Source: Desulfomicrobium macestii (GTDB lineage Bacteria; Desulfobacterota; Desulfovibrionia; Desulfovibrionales; Desulfomicrobiaceae). From it: a stretch of DNA of 64,000 bases. The notes under the pieces were generated by a model. That model saw only the letters and a program-made list of their open reading frames with translations, was not told the origin of the DNA and did no database searches. Location: the NCBI RefSeq assembly GCF_014873765.1, contig NZ_JADBGG010000001.1, forward strand, positions 186,001 through 250,000, given 5' to 3'. Below, piece after piece: positions 50,700-59,771 of this stretch. Positions within the stretch are counted from its first letter, which is position 1; each line of letters opens with the position of its first letter. The translations under genes and the position numbers were made by a program.

Positions 50700-52034
50700 G
50701 TGGATTTTTCCTCTTTTTCTTTTGACCAGCGTTTGAACGTTGGCATCCGTGACTGCGGCTATGTTACTCCCACCCCCATTCAGATTCAGGCCATTCCGTC
50801 GGTGCTCGCCGGCAAGGATGTCCTTGGACTGGCCCAGACCGGCACCGGCAAGACCGCTGCTTTTGCCCTGCCTCTGTTGCAGCGCATGATCACTGACGGC
50901 ATTTCCGTGCGCGGCCCGGTTCGGGTGCTTGTGCTGGCCCCTACCCGTGAGCTGGCGCTCCAGATTCACGAGACTTTCATTTCTCTCGGCAAACAGACCG
51001 GCATCCGCTCCGCGGCTGTTTTCGGCGGCGTTGGCGAAACTCCGCAGGTCAAGGCCGCCCGTTCGGCGAGTGTCCTGGTGGCGTGCCCCGGACGTCTGCT
51101 TGACCTTGTCAACCGTGGCCTGGTGGACTTGTCCCATGTAAACGCCCTGGTCCTCGACGAAGCGGACCGCATGTTCGACATGGGCTTTTTGCCCGACCTG
51201 CGTCGCATCATGGCCAAATTGCCGGCCAAGCGCCAGAACCTCCTCTTTTCCGCGACCATGCCGCCCGAAATCCGTAAGATCGCGGATCAGGTTCTGGTTC
51301 AGCCTGCCGTGGTGCAGGTTTCCAACACGGCTCCGTCGGAAAAGATCCAGCATGCCCTGTACCCGGTTTCCGCCGGACAGAAGATGGCTCTGCTCGAAGC
51401 TTTTCTGGGTAGGACTCCGCATGACTGCGTGCTCATCTTCACCCGCACCAAGCATCGGGCCAAGAGTCTTGCCCGCAAGCTGGAACAGAAAGGGATGCTC
51501 GCGACGTCCTTGCAGGGCAACCTGTCCCAGAATCGCAGACAGGAAGCCCTGGATGGCTTTCGCAGCGGCAAATACAGGATCATGGTCGCCACCGATATCG
51601 CGGCTCGCGGCATCGACTGCGTACGCATTTCCCATGTCGTCAATTTCGATCTGCCGGATACGGCCGAGAGCTACACGCACCGCATCGGACGCACCGGCCG
51701 CGCGGACAAGAGCGGCCAGGCCATAACCCTGGTCACCCCGGAAGACTCCGCCCAGATCAATGCCATCGAGCGCATCCTGGGCGGCCGACTGGAACGCATA
51801 CGCCTTGAAGGGTTCGCCTATTCAAACGGCGGTGACGAGGCTTCCTTTGAAGAGCCCCGTCCAGCCCGTGCTCCCGGCAGAACCCCCGGTCGCAACGCCC
51901 CTGCCGGAAGATCCGGACGGCCCGCACCGCGAAATGCCTCTGATTCGCGCTCACCTGCTGGACGTTCCGGAAGTTCGCGTCGGTCATGCGCTCCGGGCCG
52001 GAGCGTGTTCGGAGTGGCTGCTGCCGCTTCCTGA
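50700..52034 (+). CDS. DEAD-box RNA helicase (RhlE-like)
   Basis: A 444-residue RNA helicase. The ordered motifs are FDQRLNVGIRDCGYVTPTPIQIQAIP (Q motif), AQTGTGKT (motif I), PTRELALQ (Ia), LDEADRMFDMGF (II, DEAD), SATMP (III), FTRTKHRA (IV) and HRIGRTGRADKSG (VI). A basic, Arg/Pro/Ser-rich tail (about 395-444) follows, as in RhlE/DbpA-type cold-shock or ribosome-assembly helicases. I start at the GTG at 50700: AGGA lies 6 bases ahead and the Q motif then begins near the N-terminus. Confidence 0.92.
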   Translation: MDFSSFSFDQRLNVGIRDCGYVTPTPIQIQAIPSVLAGKDVLGLAQTGTGKTAAFALPLLQRMITDGISVRGPVRVLVLAPTRELALQIHETFISLGKQTGIRSAAVFGGVGETPQVKAARSASVLVACPGRLLDLVNRGLVDLSHVNALVLDEADRMFDMGFLPDLRRIMAKLPAKRQNLLFSATMPPEIRKIADQVLVQPAVVQVSNTAPSEKIQHALYPVSAGQKMALLEAFLGRTPHDCVLIFTRTKHRAKSLARKLEQKGMLATSLQGNLSQNRRQEALDGFRSGKYRIMVATDIAARGIDCVRISHVVNFDLPDTAESYTHRIGRTGRADKSGQAITLVTPEDSAQINAIERILGGRLERIRLEGFAYSNGGDEASFEEPRPARAPGRTPGRNAPAGRSGRPAPRNASDSRSPAGRSGSSRRSCAPGRSVFGVAAAAS

Positions 52035-52070
52035 AACTGGACCCTTGGCCTGAACGGCTGTTTTCCAGAT

Positions 52071-52113
52071 AAAAAAATAACCCCCTGCGCGTATCTGCGA
52101 GCAGGGGGTTATT
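52071..52113. terminator. Bidirectional terminator between helicase and motB
   Basis: Perfect inverted repeat AATAACCCCCTGC/GCAGGGGGTTATT (arms about 52076-52088 and 52101-52113). A seven-A run on its left gives a U tract for the minus-strand motB transcript. The right side has a weaker TTATTT for the helicase. Confidence 0.9.
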
Positions 52114-52148
52114 TGCGTCGTGGCAAGGACTCAGCGCAAGGACCGGGC

Positions 52149-53051
52149 TCAATGCCTGGAGGGCAGGGGCGGGGCGCCTTGTGGCACCGCAGGCACGGCG
52201 GTTCCATTCATGAGTGGATTGACCGACAGCTGACCATTTTGTCCTGATGTCGAATTCACGTCCACGGGGCTCCGCGTCGGGTCGTTGAAGAGGAGAATGC
52301 TGACCCTGCGGTTGCGGGGATCTTCAGGATTTTCGCGGATCAGTGGCTGCGTGGCGGCATATCCCGCAACCCTGACCATGCGTTTGGGGTCCACTCCGAA
52401 TTCCTGGAGGATGACGCGCGCGGATGATGCGCGGTCCGTGGAAAGTTCCCAGTTGGTGTAGCGGGATTGCGGCCCCCCAAGGGGCACTGCGTCGGTATGG
52501 CCTTCGACGGCAACCTGATTGGGCAGGTCGCGTACGGTGTCCGCGATGACTTTGAGCACGTTTCGCGCATCTCCGGTCAATTGCGAGCTGGCCGAATCAA
52601 AAAACGGGTTGCCCTCTCCGTAAAGCATCTGGATGCGCACGCCGTTGTCAAAGGTGTCGATGATGAGCTCCTCCTTGTATTCCTTCAGGCGCTCCTCGAT
52701 CATCTTGGCCATGGCTTCCTTGAGGATTTCCTCCTGGGATTTGCCTTCGGCGTACATGCCCGTCGTCCCTTCCATGATGAGCGGGGTGAACTGCGATTCG
52801 GAGGCTCCCTGACCGCCGGCCCCCATGCTCATGGAGGGAGGCAGCCCATCTATGACCGAAAATTCCTTGAAATAGATGGACAATTGCTCTTTCTTTTCTT
52901 CGCTTACGTTGTTCAGAAGCCACATCAGCAGGAAGAAGGCCATCATGGCCGTGACGAGGTCCGCGTAGGCGATTTTCCAGGCGCCTCCGTGATGTCCACC
53001 GTGTCCGCCTTTTTTGACCTTCTTGATGATGACAGCTTTTTTTTCGGCCAC
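52149..53051 (-). CDS. motB: Flagellar motor protein MotB
   Basis: A 300-residue stator subunit with a basic cytosolic start rich in Gly/His (KKGGHGGHHGGAWK) and one membrane helix, AYADLVTAMMAFFLLMWLL, holding the proton-binding Asp. A periplasmic plug/linker and an OmpA-type peptidoglycan-binding domain follow (about 140-250: NPFFDSASSQL...VEGHTDAVPLGG...NWELSTDRASSARVILQEFGVDP). A Pro/Gly/Asn-rich tail ends the protein. Its start lies 2 bases after motA, giving a tight operon. The His/Gly-rich N-terminus is a local peculiarity. Confidence 0.96.
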   Translation of the reverse strand: MAEKKAVIIKKVKKGGHGGHHGGAWKIAYADLVTAMMAFFLLMWLLNNVSEEKKEQLSIYFKEFSVIDGLPPSMSMGAGGQGASESQFTPLIMEGTTGMYAEGKSQEEILKEAMAKMIEERLKEYKEELIIDTFDNGVRIQMLYGEGNPFFDSASSQLTGDARNVLKVIADTVRDLPNQVAVEGHTDAVPLGGPQSRYTNWELSTDRASSARVILQEFGVDPKRMVRVAGYAATQPLIRENPEDPRNRRVSILLFNDPTRSPVDVNSTSGQNGQLSVNPLMNGTAVPAVPQGAPPLPSRH

Positions 53052-53053
53052 GG

Positions 53054-53905
53054 CTATTTCTTGCGCACTGCGCTTTCGAGTTCTTCAAAGGTGGGGCGGG
53101 CCGAGCTGGGCACGGCGCGACGGGCAGCCTCAAGGGCCAGGGCAGGAGCCCAACCAAGGGCGAAGGACATGATGGCGGTCTTGGCCACATTCAGGAGCGT
53201 GTGCTGGTCCCGGACCTGGTGTTCGACGTTGGTGGCGAACGGAGCGACGAAGCCGTAAGCCATCAGGATGCCGAAGAATGTTCCGACCAGGGCCGCGCCG
53301 ATGTGCGCGCCCAGGACCTCCGGCGGCTCGTTGAGCGCGCCCATGGTGATGACGACGCCGAGCACGCAGGCCACGATGCCGAGGGCGGGCATGGAGTCGG
53401 CGAGTTTGTTGATGGAACCGGCGGCGATCATCTCCTCTTCGTGATGCGCTTCCATGTCGATGTCCATGATGGATTCGAATTCATGGGGTTCCATGCCGGC
53501 CATGGCGTAAGTCTTTACGTTGTCGCAGATGAAATCGAGCACATGGTGGTTTTTGATCACAAAGGGGTAGGGCGTGAAGATGCTGCTTTCCTTGGGCTTG
53601 TTGGCGTGGCTTTCGAGCGCGATGATGCCTTCATGTTTGGCCAGGGTCAGCAGGTCGTAGAGCGCGCGCAGCAATTGGAGATATTCGTCCTTGCCGGGAG
53701 CCTTGGCCTTGAAGGCGCTGGCGAAGCCGCCCATCGTCAGCTTGATGACCTTCATCGGCGAGGCGATGAGGAAGGTGCCGATGGCAGCGCCGAGAATGAT
53801 CACGAATTCCGCGGGCTGCCACAGGACGCTGAAGTTTCCGTGGGCCATCATGTAGCCGCCCGCTACGCAGCCCATAACAACAATTAAGCCAATGATCGCA
53901 AACAT
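53054..53905 (-). CDS. motA: Flagellar motor protein MotA
   Basis: A 283-residue stator subunit with four membrane helices (about 5-25, 30-50, 165-185, 200-220) and a large cytosolic loop that contacts FliG. Conserved features include LGAAIGTFLIASP, the loop with MEAHHEEE and the pore helix ADSMPALGIVACVLGVVITMGAL (about 165-190). It makes the ion channel with MotB, driven most likely by protons. It is the first gene of motA-motB. With cheX and a FlgN/FliT-like protein it shows the organism is motile. Confidence 0.96.
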   Translation of the reverse strand: MFAIIGLIVVMGCVAGGYMMAHGNFSVLWQPAEFVIILGAAIGTFLIASPMKVIKLTMGGFASAFKAKAPGKDEYLQLLRALYDLLTLAKHEGIIALESHANKPKESSIFTPYPFVIKNHHVLDFICDNVKTYAMAGMEPHEFESIMDIDMEAHHEEEMIAAGSINKLADSMPALGIVACVLGVVITMGALNEPPEVLGAHIGAALVGTFFGILMAYGFVAPFATNVEHQVRDQHTLLNVAKTAIMSFALGWAPALALEAARRAVPSSARPTFEELESAVRKK

Positions 53906-54092
53906 CGCGCAGTAACCCGCCTCTCTCTTTTAATTGAAATTCGTCTTGAATCGTGTTGGCGGACTATCGCCGTGGCAACAAGCGTATTCATTTACCGAAA
54001 AACAGATGAAACGTCTAACCCCGAATTTCAGCCTTTTGTCCGAACGCATCCGAAAAAAGCCTTCGGGGTGAGCGTTTTTTCTGTATTCATGC

Positions 54093-55418
54093 TCAACGCG
54101 TCTGTCCGCGAATGGCCTTGACCCGTTCCAGGTAGGCGGCGGCTGAAGCGTCGTCGCCTGCGTCCTTCAGGGTGAAGGCCAGCGCCTCCAGAGTGTCGGC
54201 CACCGGGAGCGCCGATGTGCCAAGCAGTGTCTCGCGGATGGACAGGGCCCGCATGAGCAAGGTCCTGGCCTGCTGAGGATCCCCGAGCTTGCGGTTGACC
54301 ACGCCCAGATTGTGCAGAAGCTGGGCCACATCGCCATGCTCTTGTCCGAGACCTGCTTCGTTGATGGCCAGCGCCCGTTCGTAAAGCGCTCTGGCTTCGG
54401 CAAATCGACCTTGGGCATAGTGAACAGAGGCCAGATTGCCAAGGGAAATTGCAATGTCGAGATGGTCTGTCGGCAATGTCTGCTCCTGCAGCCGCAGCGC
54501 CCGGGTGAGCAGTTCTTCGGCTTCGTCGAGCCGCCCCTGCCTTCGCATCAGGTTGCCAAGGGTCGTGAGCGGGAGGGCCAATCGCACGCTGTCCCGGCCG
54601 TATGCGGTCTCCCCGATGTTCACGGCCCTGCGCGCCAAAGGCTCGGCGTCGGCGATCATGTCCTGGGCCATGAGGACTTCCGCCAGGCTGGTCAGAGTGC
54701 TGATCAACCATGGGTGCAGAGGCCCCAGAGCCGCTTCCTTGATGATCAGCGAACGTTCAAGCAGTTCCCGCGCCTGGGGAAAGTTGTTGCGGGCCTGTTC
54801 TATCCCGGCCAGATTGTCGAGGGTGCGGGCGACCTGCGGGTGGTTTGCACCCAGTTTTTCTTCCCGTATGGCCAGCGCCCTCCGCAGCAGTTTGTCGGCC
54901 TGATCCAGGAGGCCTCTGCGCAGGTAGAGTTCGCCGAGGTTGTTCAGGGTCTCGGCAAGGTCGGCGTTATCGGTTCCAAACCCGGCCTCCCGGATTTCAA
55001 GCGCCCTGATGAACGTGTCTTCCGCTTCCGAGGGCCGGTTCATGTCCGCGTAAAGCTCTCCGAGATTGCTTAAGGTCGTGGCCACTTCGGCGTGATTGGG
55101 TCCCAGGACTTTTTCGCGCATGGCCAGGGCTCTTTCAAGCGCAGTCCTGGCTTCCTCGAATCTGCCCAAAGCCGCGTAGGTCACGCCCAGATTGTTCAGC
55201 GAAGTCGCCAGGTCGGCGTTTTCCCTGGGCATGAACCCCTGTGCCAGTGCGACCCCTTGCAATGCCGTGGTCAAGGCCTGGTCATGGGAACCCTTGGTGT
55301 GCAGCGCGATGAATTCCCTGTTCAGGATCAGCCATTTCTCCTGCCCCGCCGAGGAGGTAGCCTGGTGCCCGGCGCAGGCCGGGATCAAAAAAAACAGCAG
55401 CAGAAGCAACGGTTTCAT
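54093..55418 (-). CDS. Kinesin-light-chain-type TPR lipoprotein
   Basis: A 441-residue lipoprotein (lipobox IPAC, C15) made almost wholly of about nine 42-residue TPR units of the kinesin-light-chain kind (ATTLSNLGELYADMNRPSEAEDTFIRALEIREAGFG, ARTLDNLAGIEQARNNFPQARELLERSLIIKEAALG and so on). The repeats are very regular, which suggests recent tandem amplification or strong selection for a superhelix. No catalytic domain is fused. It probably acts as a protein-binding scaffold on the membrane. No clear partner is adjacent. Confidence 0.88.
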   Translation of the reverse strand: MKPLLLLLFFLIPACAGHQATSSAGQEKWLILNREFIALHTKGSHDQALTTALQGVALAQGFMPRENADLATSLNNLGVTYAALGRFEEARTALERALAMREKVLGPNHAEVATTLSNLGELYADMNRPSEAEDTFIRALEIREAGFGTDNADLAETLNNLGELYLRRGLLDQADKLLRRALAIREEKLGANHPQVARTLDNLAGIEQARNNFPQARELLERSLIIKEAALGPLHPWLISTLTSLAEVLMAQDMIADAEPLARRAVNIGETAYGRDSVRLALPLTTLGNLMRRQGRLDEAEELLTRALRLQEQTLPTDHLDIAISLGNLASVHYAQGRFAEARALYERALAINEAGLGQEHGDVAQLLHNLGVVNRKLGDPQQARTLLMRALSIRETLLGTSALPVADTLEALAFTLKDAGDDASAAAYLERVKAIRGQTR

Positions 55419-55518
55419 GGAAAATCTCCAGATGGTGTTTAAAGTCCGATTTCTACCCAAGTCGCGCCGCAAGCACAATAATCCCTTGTCCCCATAAACC
55501 GGTGCGGGGGAGCTGGAT

Positions 55519-57150
55519 TCAGGCTTGGCCCGGCATCACGGCGCTGACGATCCAGTCGATGGAGCGGCCGGTGCGCAGCCCGGTGTCGATGATCCAGTCC
55601 GGCGGGACGCGCTCGTTTTTGCGGGCGTTGGAGATGGCCGCGGCGGAGACATTGAGGAAAGAGGCCAGCTCGCGGTCGGTGCGTGTGCCCGAGGCCAGCT
55701 TGAGCCGTTCGATGACCATGGTCGCCTTGCGCAGGCCCACCTGTTCGGTGATGTCGCGCACCACCACATACATGCGCGGTTCGCCGTAGATGGCATCGTG
55801 AAAGAGCAGCCGGGCCAGGATGGTGGAGTAGTTCCCGGCCTGATTGCGGATGCGGCATTCCAGGTGCTGTTCGCGCCGTTCGCGCAGGACGAGGTGCATG
55901 GCCTGTCGCACGGCGGGCAGGTCGTCCGCGTGCAGGAGATCGAGCACCGGGCGCATGTCGAGGGTGTAGGCGTCAAAGGTTTGTGGTTGTCCATATATGG
56001 AAGGGTTCAGGGTTTGGGCGGAGCGACGCAGGATGCGGCCCTGGTCGTCGCTGACCACAACCACGTCCTCCTCCCGGACGCGCAGCTGCTCCATGAAGGC
56101 GTTTTCCTGCAGGACCTTGGCTGAGATATCCTGGGCAATTCCCAAAAGACCGATGACCTCCTGGCGGTCGTCGTCGAAGATGGGACGGCGGATGACCCTG
56201 TACCAGACCTGCGGGTCGGTCAGATGGGGAACGGCTGGATGGAGGAGTTCCTGCTTTTCCTCGAAGACCTTGAGCGCCGCCTCGATGGGAAAGCGGGCCT
56301 GCTCGGGTTCCAGAAAATCGTATTCGCTTTGCCCGATGACTTCGGTACGATCGCGCTTGTAGGCCCTCAGATAGGCCTGATTGGCGGCGACGATGCGCAG
56401 GTCCCGTCCGCTGACCCAGGCCAGGTCGGGCAGGGCGTCGACGATGCGCGTGAATTCACCTGCCAGCTTGGAGGAAAAGGTGAAGGGCCGCTGCTGAAAG
56501 AATCCGCTGTAGGCAAGAATCCGTCCGTCCGTTCCCCGGATGGATTCGGCGCTGTACCACAGTGTCAGCGGAGAGCCGTCCTTGCGGCGCAGGGTGACGG
56601 CTCCGTTTTCGACTTCGTTGCGTTCGTTGAGCTGGTTGACGATGCGCTTGCGCGAGGCGGCGGTGTAATAGAACTGTCTTGCGGGCCTGCCGACAAGTTC
56701 GTTCAGGGTATAGCCGCAGATGGCGCACAGAGCCGGACTGGCGGCCTGGATGATGCCGCTCGGCAGGACCGTGAATCCCATTTCCTGACCGGGGCCGGTG
56801 GCCCTGAAGGTGCCCCAGGCCAGCGTGATCGCGCCGTCCGTGGCCGGGATGCCGATGAATTTCCAGCTTACATGGCGAGTGCCCGCGCCGTCGGGGAGGA
56901 TGACCCGCAACCTGGCCTCGCGTACGGGCGGAGTGTCCTTGGGCAGGCTTGAGAATTCCTTGCTCCGGACTTCTGCCTGCAATTGTTCGATGATGTCCTG
57001 GGGCGCATAGCTTCTGAACGGAGCGCTTTGGATATTGCGCACCGCCTCGTTGGCAAAAAGCACCTCGCCCGTCTGATCGAGGATCAGGGCCAGATCGTTC
57101 GTGCTCGCGAGTCGCGGGGAGTAGAAGTTCAGAAGGTCGCTTACGGTCAT
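55519..57150 (-). CDS. Multi-PAS sensor fused to a phage CI-repressor-type HTH
   Basis: About 543 residues. At least three PAS domains follow one another: about 12-120 weaker, about 125-230 with PSGIIQAASPALCAICGYTLNEL, about 235-355 with VDALPDLAWVSG, and a fourth with DIRPVL-like edges near 360-465. The C-terminal about 65 residues (VIERLKLASGTRTDRELASFLNVSAAAISNARKNERVPPDWIIDTGLRTGRSIDWI) match the CI-repressor helix-turn-helix family, so this is a one-component regulator that senses through PAS and binds DNA through a phage-type domain. Start at ATG 57150; a TTG eight codons earlier is possible. Confidence 0.82.
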   Translation of the reverse strand: MTVSDLLNFYSPRLASTNDLALILDQTGEVLFANEAVRNIQSAPFRSYAPQDIIEQLQAEVRSKEFSSLPKDTPPVREARLRVILPDGAGTRHVSWKFIGIPATDGAITLAWGTFRATGPGQEMGFTVLPSGIIQAASPALCAICGYTLNELVGRPARQFYYTAASRKRIVNQLNERNEVENGAVTLRRKDGSPLTLWYSAESIRGTDGRILAYSGFFQQRPFTFSSKLAGEFTRIVDALPDLAWVSGRDLRIVAANQAYLRAYKRDRTEVIGQSEYDFLEPEQARFPIEAALKVFEEKQELLHPAVPHLTDPQVWYRVIRRPIFDDDRQEVIGLLGIAQDISAKVLQENAFMEQLRVREEDVVVVSDDQGRILRRSAQTLNPSIYGQPQTFDAYTLDMRPVLDLLHADDLPAVRQAMHLVLRERREQHLECRIRNQAGNYSTILARLLFHDAIYGEPRMYVVVRDITEQVGLRKATMVIERLKLASGTRTDRELASFLNVSAAAISNARKNERVPPDWIIDTGLRTGRSIDWIVSAVMPGQA

Positions 57151-57219
57151 GGATTCACCGACGCTGTATGGCAAAAGGGATTATTCATAAAAAATGAATA
57201 TAAAAGATATAATAGTTCA

Positions 57220-57247
57220 TTGACGTTTTATTTCTGCCTGCTACAGT
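57220..57247 (+). promoter_or_regulatory. Candidate promoter of FadL-like gene
   Basis: TTGACG (57220-57225) and TACAGT (57242-57247) with a 16-base spacer, 52 bases before the ATG. The upstream 57181-57219 stretch is very AT-rich (TATAAAAGATATAATAG) and could also serve the divergent PAS gene. Confidence 0.45.
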
Positions 57248-57298
57248 CTCCGGGCTCTGTCAACGTTGGCGGGGCAAATCACAAGCGGGAGAAGAGAA

Positions 57299-58522
57299 AT
57301 GCGAAGATGGATTTTTGTGCTGTGCGTTGTTCTTTGGCCATTGCAGGGTTGGGCCGCAGGCTATGGCGTCTATGAATGGAGCGCCAGGGGCAACGCCTTG
57401 GGCGGGGCCATGGTGGCCCGGGATGGGGATCCTTCATCCGTGGCCTACAACCCGGCCTGCATCACCGACGTGCCGGGCGGCCAGATTCAGATCGGAGCCA
57501 CGGCCATCGCCCCTTCGGCGACCATGGACGTCAAGTCCGGCACGGCGGACGACATGGATTTTGCGGATTCGGTCTGGGGACTGCCCACGATGTATTACAC
57601 GCAGCAGCTCTCGGACAATTATTGGTTCGGACTGGGCATTTTTTCCCGGGTGGGCCTGGGCACCGAATACGAGGACGCCGATACTTGGGCCGGCCGCTAC
57701 AACTGCTCCCGCGCCGCCATCCAGTCCGTGTCCATCAATCCCAATCTGGCCTTGAGGTTTTCCGACGCCTTTTCGCTGGCTGTGGGCGTTGAGGCCACGT
57801 ATCTGAATTTCGAGTACGACATAAGCTTCGCGCCGGGTGCCGAGTATCTGCATGAAATCGCCGCCGATGGGTGGGGCTACGGCATGAATCTCGGTGCGCG
57901 TTACCGGCCTTTCGACTGGCTTGCGTTCGGTCTTGCCTGGCGCAGCGAAATCCAAATGACGGTTCACGGTGACGGAGATTTCACGCAGAAAGGTTCGACG
58001 GCGCTTCCCTTCAAGAGCACGGATGTGACCGGCACCGAGCCTGTCCCCGAATCCGTGACCATGGGCGTCATGGTAAAGCCCGTGGAGCGTTTGAGCCTGG
58101 AGTTCGATGCGGTCTGGACAAGGTGGAGTTCCTACAAGTCCCTGATCGTGAACTATGACGATAGGCAAGCCTTTGGCTACAAACTGGAAAGCGACAAGAA
58201 CTGGAACAACACATGGAGATTTCAATTTGGAGCCGAATACGCCCTGACCGATAGCGTCGATCTGCGTGCCGGCTATGTCTATGACCAGTCTCCGGTCAAT
58301 GACGACTACGAGGATTATGCCGTGCCCTGCACCGATCGGCAGATCGTGACCTTGGGCGCCGGCTGGAAGATAAACGACACTTGGGTCGTGGACGCGTCCT
58401 ACGGTTATCTATGGATGAAAGACCGCAAATACGAGGCAAGAGAAGAGGCGAAAATCATTGAGCTGACCCGTGAAGACGCTCATGCTCACATGGCGGGCCT
58501 GAGCGTGACCTACAGGTTTTGA
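57299..58522 (+). CDS. FadL/OmpP1-family outer-membrane channel
   Basis: A 407-residue outer-membrane beta-barrel of the FadL/TodX family, which takes up hydrophobic molecules. The signal peptide (about 1-20, LQGWAAG) is followed by the family start YGVYEWSARGNALGGAMVARDGDPSSVAYNPA, the N-terminal hatch with its NPA motif. Amphipathic strands follow, ending in the C-terminal aromatic VTYRF. GGGAGAAGAG precedes the ATG at 57299. In an anaerobe such as this a hydrophobic carbon source is plausible but the ligand is unknown. Confidence 0.92.
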   Translation: MRRWIFVLCVVLWPLQGWAAGYGVYEWSARGNALGGAMVARDGDPSSVAYNPACITDVPGGQIQIGATAIAPSATMDVKSGTADDMDFADSVWGLPTMYYTQQLSDNYWFGLGIFSRVGLGTEYEDADTWAGRYNCSRAAIQSVSINPNLALRFSDAFSLAVGVEATYLNFEYDISFAPGAEYLHEIAADGWGYGMNLGARYRPFDWLAFGLAWRSEIQMTVHGDGDFTQKGSTALPFKSTDVTGTEPVPESVTMGVMVKPVERLSLEFDAVWTRWSSYKSLIVNYDDRQAFGYKLESDKNWNNTWRFQFGAEYALTDSVDLRAGYVYDQSPVNDDYEDYAVPCTDRQIVTLGAGWKINDTWVVDASYGYLWMKDRKYEAREEAKIIELTREDAHAHMAGLSVTYRF

Positions 58523-58548
58523 AGCCCGGTTGCTTTTTTCTGTGTGAC

Positions 58549-58594
58549 AAAAAAGGCCGCCGCGTCCGAAAATGGCGCGGCGGCCCTGTTTTTT
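58549..58594. terminator. Bidirectional terminator between FadL-like and HDOD genes
   Basis: Perfect GC-rich inverted repeat GGCCGCCGCG/CGCGGCGGCC (58555-58564 with 58576-58585) flanked by an A run on the left and CTGTTTTTT on the right, so it can end both convergent transcripts. Confidence 0.92.
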
Positions 58595-58608
58595 GGCGCC
58601 GTGGTGAA

Positions 58609-59475
58609 TCAGCGAAACATCTTCAGGATCTTGTCCAACTGGTCCATGACGTCCGCCTTGATGTCATCTTCGTTGACTCCGGACAGGTCCAGAACGTTGC
58701 CTTGCAGCCAATACCCGGGAGGGGAATCGGGCAGCGCGGCGTATCCGTATTCCTGGGCCAGGTGGCGGGCAAGACGCAGCAGGGAATGCAAGGTGCGGCT
58801 GTCTGTATCCAGGCTCGGTTCGGGCACATGGTAGGATGAGATGATGTCGGGCACGAAATCCGGAAAGCCCCAGCGTTTGACCATTTCCGCGCCCAGTTCA
58901 AAGTGGTCGAAGCCGTCGAAGAGTTCTTTTTCACGCGCGAAAATGTCCGGCAGCGGCTGCGAGAGGTCTTCGGCGATGAATTTTGCGAACGCATCATAGT
59001 AGTTGATGGCGAGCACCGGAATGCCGATGACGTGCATGAGGCCCAGGGGATAGATCATGCCGACCATATCCATGGGCAGGGCCTTTACCTGCGGACAATC
59101 CTGAATGAGGCGCTGCATGGTCAGCGAGACGGCCAGATTCTGTTTCCAGATGGCGCGCAGGAGCTTGTTGATTTCGGCGTTGTCGGATCTGAAAGCCGAT
59201 TCGAGGACCACATGGAAGATGATCCGACGGATTTCCTTCATGCCAAGCCGGTTGAGCGCGACTCTCAAATCCGAGATTTCCGTAATGCCGGCGAACAAGG
59301 GGGAGTTGGCGCAGGCCAGGATGGAGCCGAAGATGGCCGGATCCAGCTCGACGGTCCGGGCGAAGGCTTCCATATCGGGGCTCGGAGCGTTGATCAGTTT
59401 CATGAGTTCCATTCCGACGGCTTTCACGCCCGGAATGTTGAAGTCGATATGGGCAAGTCGTTTGACCGAGTGCAT
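58609..59475 (-). CDS. HDOD-domain signalling protein
   Basis: A 288-residue protein dominated by an HDOD domain (about 15-215), a relative of HD phosphohydrolases without the HD metal pair. It has the familiar elements DPAIFGSILACANSPLF (about 45-61), LGMKEIRRIIFHVVLESAF (about 77-95) and GFDHFELGAEMVKRWGFPDFVPDIISSYHVPE (about 188-220). HDOD proteins are adaptors in motility, c-di-GMP and other signalling. No output domain is fused. It is divergent from the PhnD-like gene, with 296 bases between. Confidence 0.88.
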   Translation of the reverse strand: MHSVKRLAHIDFNIPGVKAVGMELMKLINAPSPDMEAFARTVELDPAIFGSILACANSPLFAGITEISDLRVALNRLGMKEIRRIIFHVVLESAFRSDNAEINKLLRAIWKQNLAVSLTMQRLIQDCPQVKALPMDMVGMIYPLGLMHVIGIPVLAINYYDAFAKFIAEDLSQPLPDIFAREKELFDGFDHFELGAEMVKRWGFPDFVPDIISSYHVPEPSLDTDSRTLHSLLRLARHLAQEYGYAALPDSPPGYWLQGNVLDLSGVNEDDIKADVMDQLDKILKMFR

Positions 59476-59771
59476 GGTTGTATCCGGTGTTGAGGGTTGT
59501 TGAATTGGTATTCAATACAATGTCGGGGGCCGCGCATCAAGCCTTGATAAAGTCAAAGGGGTTTGATTTCTTGAAAAGAGCCCCGGGGCAGCCTCAAGGC
59601 CGACCGTTCATTGCGCCGTGCGGGTCCGCGGCGTCCCGTTTTCATGCCGCTTTCACGTGACGCGGGGGGGGCGGAAGTGCGCAGGCCAAAGGATGAAGAA
59701 ACCTTCTGGTTGTTGGTATTGTCCTTTTGGAGTACGTGCATTGGTATCAATTCCATTGCTGAAGAGGGATC

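Noticed and set aside
54040-54082. A6...T6 symmetrical stretch as a terminator for the TPR lipoprotein gene
   Set aside because: Only two G-C pairs could form beyond the A/T arms, too weak for a confident stem.
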